This document shows, in pieces, positions 1-7,812 of a stretch of 64,000 nucleotides of DNA. The stretch lies in NCBI RefSeq assembly GCF_008271655.1, contig NZ_VKKX01000011.1:620001-684000 (forward strand), given 5' to 3'. The stretch comes from Gemmobacter caeruleus (GTDB lineage: Bacteria; Pseudomonadota; Alphaproteobacteria; Rhodobacterales; Rhodobacteraceae). The notes beneath the pieces are model-generated. The model was not told the DNA's origin. It saw only the letters and a program-made list of their open reading frames with translations, and made no database searches. Within the stretch, counting starts at the first letter, position 1. Every line of letters begins with the position of its first letter. The translations under genes and the position numbers were made by a program.

Positions 1-162
1 GATCGCGAAACTGCCCCGCAGCGGCGCGCCATTCAGGCTGGTCTGGAACCGCACCGAAGATGTCTCGGCCAGCAGGTCATATTGTCGGGGGCCGGCCGGG
101 GCCAGACCGGGCAGCAGCGCCAGCGCGACGATCCAGCTTGCAAGGGATGGCAGGCGCGGCAT
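1..162 (-). CDS. YceI-like periplasmic protein, N-terminal part only
   Basis: This is the first 54 codons of a gene that runs off the left edge. The protein starts MPRLPSLASWIVALALLPGL, a typical signal peptide ending near APA, and continues YDLLAETSSVRFQTSLNG. That opening beta strand resembles the start of YceI-family lipocalin-like periplasmic proteins (a 'xSxVxF' strand shortly after the signal peptide), which bind polyprenoid or other amphiphilic ligands. The start codon is the ATG whose complement is the CAT at 160-162. The family call rests on about 30 mature residues and is tentative; a secreted protein is more certain than the family. Confidence 0.6.
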   Translation of the reverse strand, partial: MPRLPSLASWIVALALLPGLAPAGPRQYDLLAETSSVRFQTSLNGAPLRGSFAI

Positions 163-305
163 GGCAAACCCCCGGGATGCGCGCCCAGAATAGCGCTGGA
201 TCGTCCGCGCGCCCATCACTTTCGGGTGGGGACTTTGGTCTGACCCGCGCGGCGGCTTGCGCCGTCCGCCAAGGCGGTTAGGCTGGTCCGCAACAGGAGC
301 AGAAC

Positions 306-1337
306 ATGAAGCAGATCCCCCTGGGCCGATCCGGCCTGACCGTTTCCGAATTCTGCCTGGGCACGATGACCTGGGGTACCCAGAACACCGAGGCCGAGGC
401 CCATGACCAGATCGCGCTGGCGCTGGATCACGGCGTGAATTTCTGGGACACGGCCGAGCTTTACCCCGTCAATCCGGTGCGGGTCGAGACGGCGGGCCGC
501 ACCGAGGAAATCATCGGTGCCTGGTTTGCCGCGCAGGGCGGGCGGGATCGCGTCGTGCTGGCCAGCAAGATCGCCGGCGATGGCGAGGTGCGGCCGGGCG
601 GCATCACCGGGGCCAGTTTCACCGCTGCGCTCGATGCCTCGCTCCGGCGGTTGCAGACCGATTACATCGACCTTTACCAACTGCATTGGCCGAATCGCGA
701 CAGCTATCATTTTCGCGAAAACTGGTCCTATGTGCCAAAGACCGACCGGCAGGCGGTGCTGGACAACATGGCCGAGGTGCTGAATGCCGCCGAAACCGCG
801 CGGGCGGCGGGCAAGATCCGCGCGCTTGGCCTGTCGAATGAAACGGACTGGGGGGCGGCGCAATGGCTGCGGCTGGCCGATGATCTGAACCTGCCGCGCA
901 TGGCGACGATCCAGAACGAATATTCGCTGCTGTGCCGGCAGTTCGACACCGATTGGGCCGAGCTTTCGGCGATGGAGGACATGCCGCTGCTGGCCTGGTC
1001 GCCGCTGGCCACCGGGCTTTTGTCGGGCAAATATGCGGGCGATGTGATCCCCGATCATACCCGGCGCAGCGTGAACCCCACGCTGGGCGGGCGGGTGACG
1101 CCGCAGGTGTTTCCGGCGGTGTCGGCCTATCTGGGCGTGGCGCGGGAACATGGGCTGGACCCCTGCCAGATGGCGCTGGCCTTCACCCGCAGCCGACCCT
1201 GGCCCTGCCTGCCTATCATCGGCGCCACCACGCTGCCGCAACTGGCGAGCAATATCGCGGCGGCCGGGCTCGTGCTGGGCGATGAGGTGCAGGCGGCGCT
1301 GCGGGCGGTCTGGCGCGACCATCCGGCGCCGTTCTGA
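306..1337 (+). CDS. Aldo/keto reductase, Tas-like
   Basis: The 343-residue protein is a cytoplasmic NADPH-dependent aldo/keto reductase with a TIM-barrel fold. The start KQIPLGRSGLTVSEFCLGTMTWG is typical of the family, FWDTAELYP carries the catalytic Asp and Tyr, and YIDLYQLHWPN is the conserved strand with the catalytic His region. The extra segment around residues 50-65 (VETAGRTEEIIGAW) and the overall length match the Tas subfamily. The ATG follows a CAGGAGCAG ribosome site at good spacing. The physiological substrate cannot be read from sequence. It is a single gene facing right, with a lipoprotein gene 56 bases downstream. Confidence 0.9.
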   Translation: MKQIPLGRSGLTVSEFCLGTMTWGTQNTEAEAHDQIALALDHGVNFWDTAELYPVNPVRVETAGRTEEIIGAWFAAQGGRDRVVLASKIAGDGEVRPGGITGASFTAALDASLRRLQTDYIDLYQLHWPNRDSYHFRENWSYVPKTDRQAVLDNMAEVLNAAETARAAGKIRALGLSNETDWGAAQWLRLADDLNLPRMATIQNEYSLLCRQFDTDWAELSAMEDMPLLAWSPLATGLLSGKYAGDVIPDHTRRSVNPTLGGRVTPQVFPAVSAYLGVAREHGLDPCQMALAFTRSRPWPCLPIIGATTLPQLASNIAAAGLVLGDEVQAALRAVWRDHPAPF

Positions 1338-1393
1338 CCTTGCCAAAGCGGCCGTCCTTCGGCCATCTGTCTGCAATCGGGTGAGGGGTGGGA

Positions 1394-2029
1394 ATGCGTC
1401 GGCTTGTCGGTCTTGTCTTGTGTGTCGCGCTGGCCGGGTGCCAGTTGACCGCGCCGTTCAGGGGCGAGGGCGCGCCGCAGCCCGCGCCGGCGGCGGGGGT
1501 GACCGCTGCGCCCGGCGCGATTGCCGGCGCCCCGGTCACCGCCACCGCGATCGCCGCGCCGGGAACCGCCAAGCCCGCCACGACGGGCGCAACCGCCAAG
1601 CCTGCCCCCGCGGCGGCGCCTGTTGCGCCCCCCGTGGCATCGCCCGCGCAGGGCGCGCCGATCCCGCCGGGCACGATCAAGGCCCGGGGCACGCCACCCG
1701 CGCCGCCCGCCGCCGCCGCGACGGAGCCTGTGAAACCCGCCGATCCATCCGCCGGCGCCCCCGCCGATCCGGCCGCGCCCGAGGCCCCCAAATCCGCCGC
1801 GCAGCTGGCCTGCGAGGGGGATCGCGGCCAATGGCTCGACGCATCGGGCAAGGGGGTCAAGGCCTGCGTCTTTCGCACCCGAGACGGCGGCAAGGCCTGC
1901 AAGCGCGAGGGTGATTGCGATGGCGTCTGCCTTGCCCGGTCAATGACCTGTTCGCCCTACAAGCCGCTGTTTGGCTGCAATGACATCCTTCAGGCCGATG
2001 GCCGGCAGGTGACGCTATGTCTCGACTGA
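1394..2029 (+). CDS. Ala/Pro-rich lipoprotein with eight-cysteine C-terminal domain
   Basis: A 211-residue putative lipoprotein. Residues 1-18 are a signal peptide ending in the lipobox LAGC, so it should be lipidated on Cys18. Residues of about 25-135 are a low-complexity Ala/Pro/Gly linker. The C-terminal 75 residues hold eight cysteines (in LACEG, KACVF, KACKR, GDCDG, GVCLA, MTCSP, FGCND and TLCLD), suggesting a disulphide-stabilised periplasmic domain. I choose the ATG at 1394; a GTG two codons upstream is also possible. The stop codon overlaps the next lipoprotein gene by 13 bases, so the two are probably co-translated. I do not recognise the domain. Confidence 0.75.
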   Translation: MRRLVGLVLCVALAGCQLTAPFRGEGAPQPAPAAGVTAAPGAIAGAPVTATAIAAPGTAKPATTGATAKPAPAAAPVAPPVASPAQGAPIPPGTIKARGTPPAPPAAAATEPVKPADPSAGAPADPAAPEAPKSAAQLACEGDRGQWLDASGKGVKACVFRTRDGGKACKREGDCDGVCLARSMTCSPYKPLFGCNDILQADGRQVTLCLD

Positions 2030-2538
2030 TCATTGGCCTGCTTGTGCTGCTGGCGGCCTGCGGACGCCCGGCGCCCGAGACCCGGACGACCTGGCGCGAT
2101 CGGGAAAAACCGATCTATTCCAATGCGGTGCTGGATCCGGCGGGGCTTGCCGGCGACTGGCGGCAGGTTGCGGCCTTTGCCGCCGCGCCTGGCGGTTGCG
2201 CGGCGGGCGCAGTGCGGATCGGCGCGCCGCAGGGCGGGGCGGTGCCGTTGATCGCCGATCTGTGCCTGGGCCGCACCCGGCAGCAGTTTCAGGGCCTGGC
2301 CGCGCTGCCGGCGCCGGGGCGGCTGGTGCCGCAGGCCGAAAACGCGCAGGGCATCACCCAGCCCTGGTGGATCCTCTGGGCCGATACCGACCTGCGCACG
2401 CTGGTCATCGGCACCCCGACGGGCGAGATGGGCTTCATCCTCAATCGTGGTGGTGCGCTGCCCGGCGACCGCCTGATCGCCGCGCGCGAGATCCTCGACT
2501 GGAATGGCTATGACCTGACCCGGCTTCAGCTGTTCTAG
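2017..2538 (+). CDS. Lipocalin-like lipoprotein
   Basis: A 173-residue outer-membrane or periplasmic lipoprotein. The signal peptide ends LLAAC (lipobox), and the mature protein has LAGDWRQVAAFA, which resembles the GxW opening of bacterial lipocalins, followed by alternating hydrophobic strands and a PWWILWADTDLRTLVIGTP segment typical of the Blc-like barrel. The ligand is unknown. The start codon lies inside the preceding lipoprotein gene (13-base overlap), which implies translational coupling. The TAG stop shares the tetranucleotide CTAG with the stop of the convergent NUDIX gene. Confidence 0.75.
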   Translation: MSRLIIGLLVLLAACGRPAPETRTTWRDREKPIYSNAVLDPAGLAGDWRQVAAFAAAPGGCAAGAVRIGAPQGGAVPLIADLCLGRTRQQFQGLAALPAPGRLVPQAENAQGITQPWWILWADTDLRTLVIGTPTGEMGFILNRGGALPGDRLIAAREILDWNGYDLTRLQLF

Positions 2539-3194
2539 AGCCGGCGAAAGGTTGGCCGCGTGCCGGAATTGTCAAAGAACGGCACGCCGGGCTGTTCCCC
2601 GCCCGACAGGATCAGCGCCACCTCGGACAGCACGACCTCGGTGATGAAGGGCAGATCCAGCCGCCGCACCTCGGACAGCGCGATCCAGTGCAGATGCGAA
2701 AGCTCGTCCTCGGCGTCGGTGAAATCCTCGGGGTCGCCCTGAATGGCGGCGGCATCGGCCAGAAAGAACCGCGCGTCAAAGCGGCGCGGGCGGCCCGGCG
2801 GGGTGATGGCGCGAAAGATCAGCCGCAGCCCCGAGGCATCGGGCCGCAGCCCGCGCCGGGCAAAGCCCTCCCATCCCGGGGGCGGGTCGGGCCAGGCGCC
2901 GGGACGGCCAAGCGCCAGCCCGGTTTCCTCATGCACCTCGCGGATGGCGGCCACGGCTAGCGTCGCAGGTCCGGGCTGATCGGGCGCAAGCAGCGCCGTG
3001 CAGACGGCGGGCAGCGGTGCGGCCAGCGGCACGCCCGCATCGGCGGCATCGACCGCGCCGCCGGGAAAGACGTATTTCGACGGCATGAAGGCCGCCCCCG
3101 CGCCGCGCTGGCCCATCAGCACCTCGGGGCCATCGGCGCCCCGGCGGGTCAGGACGACGGTCGCGGCGGCCCGGATCGGCAGGTCAGTCGTCAC
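2535..3194 (-). CDS. NUDIX hydrolase
   Basis: A 219-residue NUDIX-fold pyrophosphohydrolase. The N-terminal strand RAAATVVLTRRG, the GGAVD turn (residues about 45-49) and the helix REVHEETGL carry the NUDIX signature. However, the loop between the GG and the REVHEETG helix is about 25 residues longer than in MutT, as in the NUDT19/CoA-pyrophosphatase-like branch. The substrate is likely a nucleoside-diphosphate derivative or CoA ester, but this is inferred from family only. The start overlaps the end of the upstream DUF983 gene by 11 bases, so the two form an operon read leftwards. Confidence 0.85.
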   Translation of the reverse strand: MTTDLPIRAAATVVLTRRGADGPEVLMGQRGAGAAFMPSKYVFPGGAVDAADAGVPLAAPLPAVCTALLAPDQPGPATLAVAAIREVHEETGLALGRPGAWPDPPPGWEGFARRGLRPDASGLRLIFRAITPPGRPRRFDARFFLADAAAIQGDPEDFTDAEDELSHLHWIALSEVRRLDLPFITEVVLSEVALILSGGEQPGVPFFDNSGTRPTFRRL

Positions 3195-3585
3195 GCCCGA
3201 ACCCGTGCATCCGGCGCGACCATTGCAGCGCGATGAAGGCGCCCTTGACCCGCGGCAGCAGCCACAGCGTCAGCGCCACGGTAAAGACCGAAAAACCCGA
3301 CAGCATGATCGCCGGATCGGGCCGCCAGGCCATGAAGGTCCAGAGCATCGCCGGCACCACCACATGCCCGACGATCAGGATGGTGATATAGGCCGGCCCG
3401 TCATCGGCGCGGTGATGGTGCAGCGCCTCGCCGCAGACGGGGCAGGTATCGCGCACCTTGAGATAGCCGCGCAGCATCGGCCCTTCGCCGCATTGCGGGC
3501 AGCAGCGCCGCCAGCCGCGCAGCAGGGCAGGCCAGATCGGCCGGTCATCCTCGTCGGAAAGGGTATTGGTGGTGGTCTGGCTCAT
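3184..3585 (-). CDS. DUF983 family membrane protein
   Basis: A 133-residue protein with two CxxC pairs near residues 30-55 (CCPQCGEG and DTCPVCGEAL), which probably form a zinc ribbon, followed by two transmembrane helices (AYITILIVGHVVVPAMLWTF and a helix near residues 92-112). This is the standard DUF983 architecture of alphaproteobacteria. The function is unknown. I start it at the ATG following GAGGGACAG rather than at an open frame 50 codons longer, because the upstream extension has no family resemblance. It is first gene of a two-gene operon with the NUDIX gene. Confidence 0.85.
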   Translation of the reverse strand: MSQTTTNTLSDEDDRPIWPALLRGWRRCCPQCGEGPMLRGYLKVRDTCPVCGEALHHHRADDGPAYITILIVGHVVVPAMLWTFMAWRPDPAIMLSGFSVFTVALTLWLLPRVKGAFIALQWSRRMHGFGRDD

Positions 3586-3751
3586 CTGTCCCTCATCCGA
3601 GTCGCGGGCTGCGGGCCGACAATAGGCAAGCGGCGCGCGCAGGCAAAGGGCCAAGCGCAAAGATGCGCCGGAAAGCCGCAATTTACGGCGCGGGAAAAAA
3701 CCGGCGACGGAATTGCCCGCACCCGCCGTTTGCACTTTGACGGCGACAGGC

Positions 3752-3770
3752 AGAGGTCGCCGCGACCTCT
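3752..3770. promoter_or_regulatory. Palindrome before EF-hand gene
   Basis: A perfect inverted repeat with 9-base arms (AGAGGTCGC / GCGACCTCT) and a single-base centre ends six bases before the AGGAG ribosome site of the EF-hand gene. It could be an operator or an RNA hairpin that affects translation initiation. Only the symmetry is seen; the role is inferred. Confidence 0.4.
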
Positions 3771-3786
3771 AGATCAGGAGACGACG

Positions 3787-4413
3787 ATGCAGAAACGCAC
3801 GATTGCCTTTTCGGTGGCTCTGGCGGCCATTCTGGCCGGGGGCCTCGGGTCTGCGGCCCTGGCCGATCGCGGCCGGGATGGCGGGCATGCGCGCATGATG
3901 ATGGGCATGGCCGAAGGTCCGTTCGGCGGTCCGGGCTTTGACTTTGACGCGATGGATGCCAACAAGGATGGCAAGATCACGCCCGAGGAATTCAAGGTCA
4001 GCCGCGCCGAGCGGATGAAGACCGTGGATGCCGATGGCGACGGCAAGATCAGCGCCGATGAACTGGTCGCGATGCAGATGAAACGCGCCGAGGAACGCGC
4101 CCGCGCGATGTCGGCCGAGATGATGCAGGCGCTGGATGTCGATGGCGACGGGGCGGTGACGGTGACCGAGCTTTTGGCCGCGCCGGGCCCGGGCCTGAGC
4201 GGCAAGATGCTGCGCCGGCTGGATACCGATGGCGATGGCGCCGTGTCGAAGGCCGAGCTTGAGGCGGCGAAGACCCGGTTCGAGCAGATGCGCGCCGAGG
4301 GCGGCATGGGCGGCAAGCATGGCCGCCACGGGCATGGCCCTGGCGAAGGCCGCGGGCCGGCGGGCATGGAGGGCGCCCCGATGATGCCCCCGCCGGAGGC
4401 CCCGGCCAACTGA
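3787..4413 (+). CDS. Secreted EF-hand calcium-binding protein
   Basis: A 208-residue exported protein. Residues 1-26 form a Sec signal peptide (AALAD cleavage site). Four EF-hand loops follow: DANKDGKITPEE, DADGDGKISADE, DVDGDGAVTVTE and DTDGDGAVSKAE, all with intact Asp/Asn/Glu ligands. The tail is rich in His, Gly and Pro (GGKHGRHGHGPGEG), which might bind transition metals. The ATG at 3787 follows AGGAG at ideal spacing; the frame is open far upstream but without any signal sequence. It lies directly before an ECF sigma factor and a metal-sensor-like gene, suggesting an envelope metal or calcium stress response. Confidence 0.85.
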   Translation: MQKRTIAFSVALAAILAGGLGSAALADRGRDGGHARMMMGMAEGPFGGPGFDFDAMDANKDGKITPEEFKVSRAERMKTVDADGDGKISADELVAMQMKRAEERARAMSAEMMQALDVDGDGAVTVTELLAAPGPGLSGKMLRRLDTDGDGAVSKAELEAAKTRFEQMRAEGGMGGKHGRHGHGPGEGRGPAGMEGAPMMPPPEAPAN

Positions 4414-4422
4414 TTGAACATG

Positions 4423-4449
4423 CCCCTGCCCGGGCTTGCCGGGCAGGGG
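4423..4449 (+). terminator. Hairpin between EF-hand and sigma genes
   Basis: An 11-bp perfect stem (CCCCTGCCCGG / CCGGGCAGGGG) with a five-base loop sits just after the EF-hand stop codon. No T-run follows, so it may be a weak terminator, an attenuator or an mRNA-end stabiliser that raises EF-hand transcript over the downstream sigma gene. Confidence 0.5.
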
Positions 4450-4473
4450 CGCCGCGGGTAACGATCTTGCCGG

Positions 4474-5079
4474 ATGACGATGCCGCTTGATGATCTCTCT
4501 GACCTTGGCGACGAGGTTCTGCTGGCGCGCTATGCGCAGGGCGACCGCATGGCGGCACGGGCGCTGGTCTTGCGACTGTCGCCGCGCGTGCTGGGCTATG
4601 CGGCGCGCCTGTTGGGGGACCGGGCCGAGGCCGAGGACGTCGCGCAGGAGGCGATGATGCGGCTCTGGCGCATCGCGCCCGACTGGCGCAGCGGCGAGGC
4701 GCAGGTGACAACCTGGCTTTACCGCGTGGTCACCAATCTGGTGACCGACCGCCAGCGCGCCCGCCGACGTCGCGCCACCAACGGGCTGGACGAGGCGCCG
4801 GAGGTGCCCGATGGCAGCCCGGGCGTCGTGACACGGCTGATCGAGGCCGACCGCATGGCGGCGCTGGACGCGGCGCTGGTGCAATTGCCCGACCGGCAGC
4901 GGCAGGCGGTGGTGCTGCGCCATATCGAGGGCCTGAGCAACCCCGAGATCGCCAGCGTGATGGAGATCGGGGTCGAGGCGGTGGAAAGCCTGACGGCGCG
5001 CGGCAAACGCGCCCTGGCGGCCCTGCTTTCGGGGCAGAAAGCCGCCCTGGGCTATGAGGATGAAGGGGCAGAGGCATGA
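4474..5079 (+). CDS. ECF-type RNA polymerase sigma factor
   Basis: A 201-residue sigma-70 family factor with regions 2 and 4 only. Region 2 spans about residues 15-85 (LVLRLSPRVLGYAARLLGDRAEAEDVAQEAMMRLW, then TWLYRVVTNLVTDRQRARRR). Region 4 spans about 125-180 (LVQLPDRQRQAVVLRHIEGLSNPEIASVMEIGVEAVESLTARGKRAL). It directs polymerase to stress promoters. A second in-frame ATG two codons in is an alternative start. The following gene encodes a small membrane protein that may be its anti-sigma factor, and then a periplasmic heavy-metal-sensor-like protein, so envelope signals probably control it. Confidence 0.92.
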   Translation: MTMPLDDLSDLGDEVLLARYAQGDRMAARALVLRLSPRVLGYAARLLGDRAEAEDVAQEAMMRLWRIAPDWRSGEAQVTTWLYRVVTNLVTDRQRARRRRATNGLDEAPEVPDGSPGVVTRLIEADRMAALDAALVQLPDRQRQAVVLRHIEGLSNPEIASVMEIGVEAVESLTARGKRALAALLSGQKAALGYEDEGAEA

Positions 5080-5113
5080 CAGACAGCCTTGGCCCGCAGT
5101 CAGGAGAAGCGAG

Positions 5114-5485
5114 ATGACAATGCAGGATCTCGATGCGCTTCTGTCCGAGGCGCGTGCGACGGAAACCCGGCCCGCCCCCGACTTTCTGGCGCGCGTGCTG
5201 GAGGATGCCTATGCCGCGCAGCCGGTGACGGCGGCCGCGGACGCGGTGACGCGGCTCGGCGGGCGGTCCCTGCTGGCGCTGCTGGCCGGTTGGGTCGGCG
5301 GCTTTGGCGGCGCGGCCGCGGGGCTGGCCACGGCGACGCTGGCCGGGATCTGGCTGGGCTTTGCGCAGCCGGCGGCGCTGTCGGCCCCGGTGGCCAGCGT
5401 CTCGGCGGCCTTTGGGGCCGAAACGGCGGTGGATGATGTGGTGGAACTGATCCCCAGCCTGGATGGCTGGTTGGCGGAGGGGTGA
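5114..5485 (+). CDS. Small membrane protein, candidate anti-sigma factor
   Basis: A 123-residue protein with a soluble acidic N-terminus (residues 1-45), a hydrophobic Gly/Ala-rich stretch at about 50-85 that would cross the membrane once or twice, and a short C-terminal segment. It has no zinc-binding HxxxCxxC motif. It lies between an ECF sigma gene (34-base gap with an AGGAG site) and a metal-sensor-like gene with which it is probably coupled, so an anti-sigma role is inferred from position only. The sequence alone is unrecognised. Confidence 0.7.
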   Translation: MTMQDLDALLSEARATETRPAPDFLARVLEDAYAAQPVTAAADAVTRLGGRSLLALLAGWVGGFGGAAAGLATATLAGIWLGFAQPAALSAPVASVSAAFGAETAVDDVVELIPSLDGWLAEG

Positions 5486-5487
5486 TC

Positions 5488-5988
5488 ATGGCGAAACAGG
5501 CCGGGGCGCTGTCGCCCGAACAGCGGGCGCTGCGCTGGAAACGGGCGTTTCTGGCGCTGCTGGCGGTCAATCTTCTGTGCCTGGGTGTGGTCGGGGGCGC
5601 GATCCTGAAGGGCCCGCCCGAGGGGCGCGTGGTCCGCGATCCGGGCTTTGGCCCCTTTGCCGGCGCGCTGGACGAGGCCGACCGCAAGGCGCTGCGCCGC
5701 GCCTTTCTGGAGCGTGTGAACGGCGGCGAGGCGCTGCGCGCGGCGCTGAAGCAGGATATGGAGGCGGTGCTGGCGGCACTGCGGGCCGACCCGTTCCAGA
5801 GCGCGGCGCTGGACAGCGCGCTTGCCCAGCAAAGCCGCCGCCTGTCGGATCAGGTGGCGCTTGGCCAGACCCTGATGCGCGACCGGCTGGTCGCGATGAC
5901 GGTGGCCGAACGGCGCGCCTTTGCCGACCGGCTGGAACAAAGCCTGGCGCGGCGCGGTCGCAAGGGCGGCCATGACGACAAGCGCTGA
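5488..5988 (+). CDS. Periplasmic heavy-metal-sensor-like protein (CnrX/ZraP type)
   Basis: A 166-residue protein with one N-terminal membrane anchor (FLALLAVNLLCLGVVGGAIL, about residues 25-45) and a helical periplasmic domain (LDEADRKALRRAFLERV, then long amphipathic helices) like the four-helix CnrX/ZraP/CpxP group. The start is the ATG preceded by GGCGGAGGGG; a GTG two codons upstream overlaps the previous stop. It is the last gene of the sigma operon, where such proteins usually sense metal ions or misfolded proteins and transmit to an anti-sigma factor. Metal ligands cannot be assigned from the sequence. Confidence 0.75.
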   Translation: MAKQAGALSPEQRALRWKRAFLALLAVNLLCLGVVGGAILKGPPEGRVVRDPGFGPFAGALDEADRKALRRAFLERVNGGEALRAALKQDMEAVLAALRADPFQSAALDSALAQQSRRLSDQVALGQTLMRDRLVAMTVAERRAFADRLEQSLARRGRKGGHDDKR

Positions 5989-6012
5989 TTTCACCGGGCG
6001 CCGGCGGCGGGT

Positions 6013-7401
6013 TCAGGCCGCGGTGTGATGCGAGATGACCTGATTGCGCCCGCCGGCCTTGGCCGTCAGCAGGGCGCGGTCGGCGCGATCGACCACCTGC
6101 GCGATATCCTCGGGCAGCTGTTCCTCGAAGGATGATACCGCCAGCCCGATGGACACGGTCAGCGACAGCCCGCGCCCGTCGGCCAGGCGGAACGGCGTTT
6201 CCTCCACCGCGCGGCACAGCCGTTCGGCGGTGCGCTGCGCCGAATTCATGCCGGCATCGGGCAGGGCGACCAGAAACTCCTCTCCACCGATGCGGGCGAC
6301 CAGATCGGCGGGGCGCAGATTGTCGGTCAACCGCCGCGCCACCTCGATCAGCACGGCATCGCCCGCCGCATGGCCAAAACGGTCATTCACCGATTTGAAG
6401 CGGTCGAGGTCGATGGCCATGACGGCAAAGCTGCGCCCCTCGGCCCGGGCGCGTTCGGCGATGGCGGTCAGCCGTGGCTGGGCATAGCGGCGGTTATACA
6501 GCCCGGTCAGCGGGTCGATCAGCGCCAGGCGCAACCCGTCCTGCACCGAGGCGCGCAGCCGGTCGGCGCGGATCTTGTGACGCACCAGCCCTTGCAGCCG
6601 CAGCGCCAGTTCGCGCCCCGCGACCGGCTGGCCAAGCGCGAGGCTGGCGCCCATGTCATAGGCCATGGCCAGATCGGCCGGCGTGGCCTGGTCTTGCAGG
6701 ACCACGATCGCGGCATGGCGCGTCCTTGTGCGCGAGCGCAGGTCCGACATCAGCCGCAAACCGCCATGCGTGCCGGCGCCGCCGCCCTCGATCACGAAAA
6801 GGTCGGGCAGCCCCGCATCATTGCCGGGCGCCTCGGTCAGCGCCTCGTCGGCGGTCAGCACGCAGATCCGGTCGCGCAACTGTCCGGCCAGGTCCTTGCG
6901 CCAGCGCAGCGCGGTTTCGGTGCGGTCAGCGATCAGGGCGATGCAGCCGGGGCGGTCAAACTCTGCCGGGCTTTCCGCAAGGCCAAGCGCATGCAGCGCG
7001 CCATCCTGCTGGCCCAGCTCGGCCAGGGCCTCATGCCTGCGCAGAAGATTGCGCAGACGTGCCAGCAACAGCCCGTCATCAATGGGTTTTTCCAGACAAT
7101 CCTCGGCCCCCGCCTCCAACGCGGCAAGACGCGCCTCGGTGTTGCCGCCGGTGGTGACCATGACAACCGGGATCGCCCGCGTCGCAGGATGGGCGCGGAG
7201 CTGGCGCAGCACCTCGATGCCCGGCATGTCGGGCAGCGCCATGTTCAACAGCACCAGATCAGGCTGGCCTTCGCGGGCCAGCCGCAGCGCCGTTTCGCCA
7301 TCGGCCGCCAGCAGGGGGTGATAGCAAGCCGCCCCGAGCTTGACCTTGAAGACGATGCGATTGGTCGCCACATCATCGACGATGAGAATCCTGCCCGCCA
7401 T
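6013..7401 (-). CDS. pleD: PleD-like diguanylate cyclase response regulator
   Basis: A 462-residue protein with the PleD layout: receiver domain (about 1-125), degenerate second receiver (about 150-275) and GGDEF domain (about 295-455). The cyclase site is GGEEF, and RPAD five residues before it is an intact inhibitory I-site, so it should make and be inhibited by c-di-GMP. The first receiver keeps the Asp9/Asp10 pair, the Thr in MVTT and the Lys in LEKPI, but position 53, the phospho-acceptor Asp in PleD, is Asn (codon AAC at 7243-7245). It may therefore be locked, or regulated without phosphorylation. The start is taken at MAGRILIVDD; four upstream codons are also open. Confidence 0.92.
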   Translation of the reverse strand: MAGRILIVDDVATNRIVFKVKLGAACYHPLLAADGETALRLAREGQPDLVLLNMALPDMPGIEVLRQLRAHPATRAIPVVMVTTGGNTEARLAALEAGAEDCLEKPIDDGLLLARLRNLLRRHEALAELGQQDGALHALGLAESPAEFDRPGCIALIADRTETALRWRKDLAGQLRDRICVLTADEALTEAPGNDAGLPDLFVIEGGGAGTHGGLRLMSDLRSRTRTRHAAIVVLQDQATPADLAMAYDMGASLALGQPVAGRELALRLQGLVRHKIRADRLRASVQDGLRLALIDPLTGLYNRRYAQPRLTAIAERARAEGRSFAVMAIDLDRFKSVNDRFGHAAGDAVLIEVARRLTDNLRPADLVARIGGEEFLVALPDAGMNSAQRTAERLCRAVEETPFRLADGRGLSLTVSIGLAVSSFEEQLPEDIAQVVDRADRALLTAKAGGRNQVISHHTAA

Positions 7402-7436
7402 AACCCTGTCCATCGCGCCACTTGCTACCTTGACCG

Positions 7437-7482
7437 CCAGTTTTACCTCAACTGGTTAAGAAATGCTTTCCATTTGTTAACT
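7437..7482. promoter_or_regulatory. Upstream region of pleD with TTAACCAG
   Basis: The A+T-rich gap between pleD and the divergent DUF3572 gene has an inverted repeat CCAGTT/AACTGG (7437-7455), a leftward TTAACCAG at 7452-7459 and a GTTAAC at 7476-7481. TTAACCAG resembles a CtrA half-site of alphaproteobacteria, which would fit a PleD-type gene. The full TTAA-N7-TTAA spacing is absent, so this is only suggestive. Confidence 0.3.
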
Positions 7483-7533
7483 CAACGGGCATCAAGCCCG
7501 CGGATCGAAGGGCTCAAACGGGGTTTTGCGACG

Positions 7534-7812
7534 ATGCGGCAGGAATCCGCCGAGACATTGGCGCTTCAGGTGCTTGGATGGTTGCTGGGGCAGGACGAGC
7601 GGCTGGGGCAGTTCCTCGCTGCCTCGGGGGCTGCGCCGCAGGATCTGCCGCAACTGGCGGGGGATGCGGTCTTTCTGGGGGCGGTGCTGGATTTCCTGCT
7701 GACCGAGGATGGCATGGTGCTGGATTTCGCACAAAGCGCGGGAATTGCGCCGGAAATGCCGCTGATGGCGCGGGCGGCCCTACCCGGGGGCGCGGGGCCA
7801 CACTGGACCTGA
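7534..7812 (+). CDS. DUF3572 family protein
   Basis: A 92-residue cytoplasmic protein starting MRQESAETLALQVLGWLL. The pattern of an N-terminal LALQALGWL-like helix, LGQFLAASG and a DFAQSAGIAPE segment matches DUF3572, a short conserved alphaproteobacterial family of unknown function. Its divergent position next to pleD also fits the usual neighbourhood in Rhodobacterales. In-frame upstream codons exist, but the ATG chosen fits the family start. Confidence 0.8.
   Translation: MRQESAETLALQVLGWLLGQDERLGQFLAASGAAPQDLPQLAGDAVFLGAVLDFLLTEDGMVLDFAQSAGIAPEMPLMARAALPGGAGPHWT

Noticed and set aside
5114-5485. Calling the small gene after the ECF sigma factor a zinc-binding (ZAS-type) anti-sigma factor
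   Set aside because: The HxxxCxxC motif of that family is absent, so only a tentative positional role is given.
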